From Nitrospira sp. (GTDB lineage Bacteria; Nitrospirota; Nitrospiria; Nitrospirales; UBA8639), in contig JAPPLK010000022.1 of the NCBI GenBank assembly GCA_028819435.1, positions 1 to 46,665 of the forward strand: a stretch of 46,665 bases of DNA. The letters are read 5' to 3'. Below are positions 44,892 through 46,665 of this stretch, piece after piece. The translations under genes were made by a program, and so were the position numbers. Below the pieces are notes generated by a model. The model was not told the DNA's origin, did no database searches, and saw nothing but the letters and a program-made list of their open reading frames with translations. How positions within the stretch are numbered: position 1 is the first letter of the stretch; every line of letters begins with the position of its first letter.

Positions 44892-46472
44892 GTGGATATT
44901 CAAGCCCTGCACGACGTTGTCCATAACTCCCGTGACGCCCGCCGGCAACAGACCCTTCCCAAACTCTCTCCGGCCGAGCGCGACACCCTGATCAAGAAAT
45001 TTCATCCCGATCATCGGGAAGCCGCGTACCGTCCCGTGGCCTTCGGGCCCAATGAAGGCGACTTGACGGTGCGGGAACTCGCCTCCGTCCTGGAAGGCGA
45101 CAGCGTGGTTCCTGATGATCTCTCCCTGACGCCTCATTACGAGGCCGACGTCCTCGTCGTGGGGGGCGGCGGCGCGGGCTGTGCCGCGGCGCTTCACGCG
45201 CATGGGCAGGGCGCGAAGGTGTTGCTGGCGACAAAGTTGCGCTTGGGGGATTCCAATTCGGTGATGGCGCAGGGCGGCATGCAGATTGCCGTAGCCCCTA
45301 ATGATTCCCCGGTCCAGCATTTCCTGGATACGCTCAAGGGCGGTCACATGAAGAACGACCATGAGTTGCTCAAAACGATGGTCGAGGAAGGGCCGTCCAT
45401 TGCGAAATGGTTGCTGGAACTGGGGGTGCTCTTCGACCGGGACGATGACGGCAACCTCCACGTCAAAAAGGGCGGCGGCAGTACCAGGGCGCGGCTGCTC
45501 ACCTGCTCGGACTACACGGGTCTCGAGATCATGCGGGTGCTCAAGGATGAAGTCCTCAACCAGGAGATCCAACTCCTGGAATTCGCCGCGGCCGTGGAAC
45601 TGTTGAGTGACGAGCAAGGCGCGTGCACCGGAGCCGTGTTTCAGGATTTGGACAATAAACGATTCCTCGTGGTAGCCGCCAAGACCGTGATTTTGGCCAC
45701 GGGCGGCATCGGGCGGTTGCACATTCAAGGCTTTCCCACGAGCAATCATTACGGCGCCACGGGCGACGGTTTGGCCTTGGCCTATCGCATCGGGGCTCCG
45801 CTCTTACAAATCGATACGTTTCAATATCATCCTTCCGGCGGCGTGTACCCGGAACAACTCGTCGGGCAGTTGGTCACCGAGGGGATACGGTCTGAAGGCG
45901 GACACCTGGTCAATGGGAAGGGTGAGCGATTCGTCAACGAGTTGGATACCCGGGACGTAGTGTCATCCTCCATCATTCGGGAATGTGAAGAAGGCCGAGG
46001 CGTCCGTATGCCGACCGGTCGCATCGGCGTATGGTTGGACACCCCGTTACTCGAGGAGGAGCAGGGCGAAGGCACGTTGGACAAGCATTTCCCCGCCATG
46101 GTTCGCCAATACGGACGGTACGGAGTCGATATACGCAAAGATCCGGTCCTGATTTATCCCACGCTTCATTATCAGAACGGGGGCGTGAAGATCGACGTCA
46201 ACGGCGAAACATCCGTGAAGAACCTCTTTGTGGCAGGAGAAACCTCCGGGGGATTGCACGGACGCAATCGTCTAATGGGCAATTCGTTGTTGGACCTGAT
46301 GGTCTTCGGCAAACGATCGGGGTTGACGGTGGCGGCCCGCGTGCAAACCATTCCTCAAGGTCAATTGACGCTGAACCACTTGCATCGCTTCCGTACCGAA
46401 GCGAAAAAGCACCGGGTCACGAACCAGGTCAAGTCGCCGGTCGTGTTGCCCGCCTACACTGAGAAACCGTAG
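44892..46472 (+). CDS. Fumarate reductase/succinate dehydrogenase flavoprotein subunit
   Basis: A 526-residue FAD protein. A 78-residue N-terminal extension precedes ADVLVVGGGGAGCAAALHAH. The usual histidine that binds FAD covalently (as in SHT-AAQGG) is replaced by S-N in GDSNSVMAQGGMQIA, so FAD is probably held non-covalently. HPSGGVYPEQLVGQLVTEGIRSEGG and FVNELDTRDVVS supply the dicarboxylate site, and VAGETSGGLHGRNRLMGNSLLDLMVFGKRSG the C-terminal FAD contact. No membrane anchor subunit gene follows. GTG start at 44892. In the reductive cycle it would convert fumarate to succinate. Confidence 0.88.
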   Translation: MDIQALHDVVHNSRDARRQQTLPKLSPAERDTLIKKFHPDHREAAYRPVAFGPNEGDLTVRELASVLEGDSVVPDDLSLTPHYEADVLVVGGGGAGCAAALHAHGQGAKVLLATKLRLGDSNSVMAQGGMQIAVAPNDSPVQHFLDTLKGGHMKNDHELLKTMVEEGPSIAKWLLELGVLFDRDDDGNLHVKKGGGSTRARLLTCSDYTGLEIMRVLKDEVLNQEIQLLEFAAAVELLSDEQGACTGAVFQDLDNKRFLVVAAKTVILATGGIGRLHIQGFPTSNHYGATGDGLALAYRIGAPLLQIDTFQYHPSGGVYPEQLVGQLVTEGIRSEGGHLVNGKGERFVNELDTRDVVSSSIIRECEEGRGVRMPTGRIGVWLDTPLLEEEQGEGTLDKHFPAMVRQYGRYGVDIRKDPVLIYPTLHYQNGGVKIDVNGETSVKNLFVAGETSGGLHGRNRLMGNSLLDLMVFGKRSGLTVAARVQTIPQGQLTLNHLHRFRTEAKKHRVTNQVKSPVVLPAYTEKP

Positions 46473-46475
46473 CCT

Positions 46476-46602
46476 AGCTCCCTCTCCCCCACGAGGGAGA
46501 GGGCTGGGGTGAGGGGGAGGGCGCAAGGAGCAGGTTGTCTCACCCTCACCTTAATCCTCTCCCATCAAGGGAGAGGAAGGTAAGGAGGGGTGAGGGGGGA
46601 GC
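46476..46602. repeat. Palindromic repeat before sucC
   Basis: The first half (agctccctctccccc, with a gagggagagg hairpin) and the end (gaggggggagct) form outer arms. The inner part 46521-46600 is nearly identical to 12204-12284. It fills the gap between the flavoprotein and sucC genes. Confidence 0.8.
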
Positions 46603-46622
46603 TATTCTTCAAGAGGAGAATC

Positions 46623-46665
46623 ATGAACATTCATGAGTTTCAGGCGAAACAGTTGTTTGCTCAAT
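46623..46665 (+). CDS. sucC: Succinyl-CoA synthetase beta subunit (start only, cut by the window end)
   Basis: Fourteen codons are visible: MNIHEFQAKQLFAQ, the standard beginning of SucC. The ATG follows AAGAGGAGAATC, a good ribosome site. It would convert succinate to succinyl-CoA, the substrate of 2-oxoglutarate:ferredoxin oxidoreductase, which fits the cluster. Confidence 0.82.
   Translation, partial: MNIHEFQAKQLFAQ

Overview
The window looks like a chromosomal piece of a chemolithoautotrophic bacterium of the Nitrospira type (a Nitrospina-type genome is the main alternative). It holds much of the reductive TCA cycle: a five-gene ferredoxin-dependent 2-oxoacid oxidoreductase (2970-7223), monomeric isocitrate dehydrogenase (15925-18159, minus), two-subunit ATP-citrate lyase (38510-41705), aconitase (41778-44027), a two-subunit fumarate reductase/succinate dehydrogenase-like enzyme (44155-46472) and the first codons of succinyl-CoA synthetase beta (46623 to the window end). 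The organism assignment is inferred from gene content only.

Layout. 1-2458: lipoprotein, cutA, M23 peptidase. 2970-7223: oxidoreductase operon closed by a strong terminator. 7310-10906: surE, a YqaA-like membrane protein, cysS, rlmB. 10984-13964: a stand-alone GerE-type regulator, prepilin peptidase and three type IV minor pilins. 14185-18159: FGE-sulfatase-like protein, DUF427 protein and isocitrate dehydrogenase. 18200-38420: an accessory island bounded by inverted 160-bp repeats. 38510 to the end: the second reductive TCA block. Short palindromic repeats are scattered between housekeeping genes.

The island is the remarkable part. It carries a compact bacterial sterol operon on the plus strand (22830-30965): a 3-beta-HSD-type dehydrogenase (SdmB-like), a Rieske oxygenase (SdmA-like), an ERG24-type sterol reductase, a CYP51-type P450, and one 1121-residue protein that fuses squalene epoxidase to oxidosqualene cyclase. 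Three of the four junctions overlap. Divergent from it is a minus-strand set (RND permease, DUF4345 membrane protein, TPR protein) that resembles in layout the Methylococcus BstABC sterol transport set.

A second minus-strand set (31123-35403) holds a GOLPH3-like (GPP34) domain fused to a cytochrome P450, an FAD oxidoreductase and a membrane protein with a weak EBP/EXPERA-like look. A divergent geranylgeranyl-reductase-type flavoprotein follows. Together these suggest synthesis, tailoring and export of a demethylated sterol in an autotroph. Squalene synthesis genes are not in the window.

Mobility signs. A 142-bp element with 18-bp terminal inverted repeats occurs five times (two partial). Two copies in the same orientation bracket the core sterol and transport genes. 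The minor pilin genes are split: the PilX-like gene lies 23 kb from fimT-pilV-pilW, at the far edge of the island. A different palindromic element has inserted exactly 180 bp in frame into the pilV leader.
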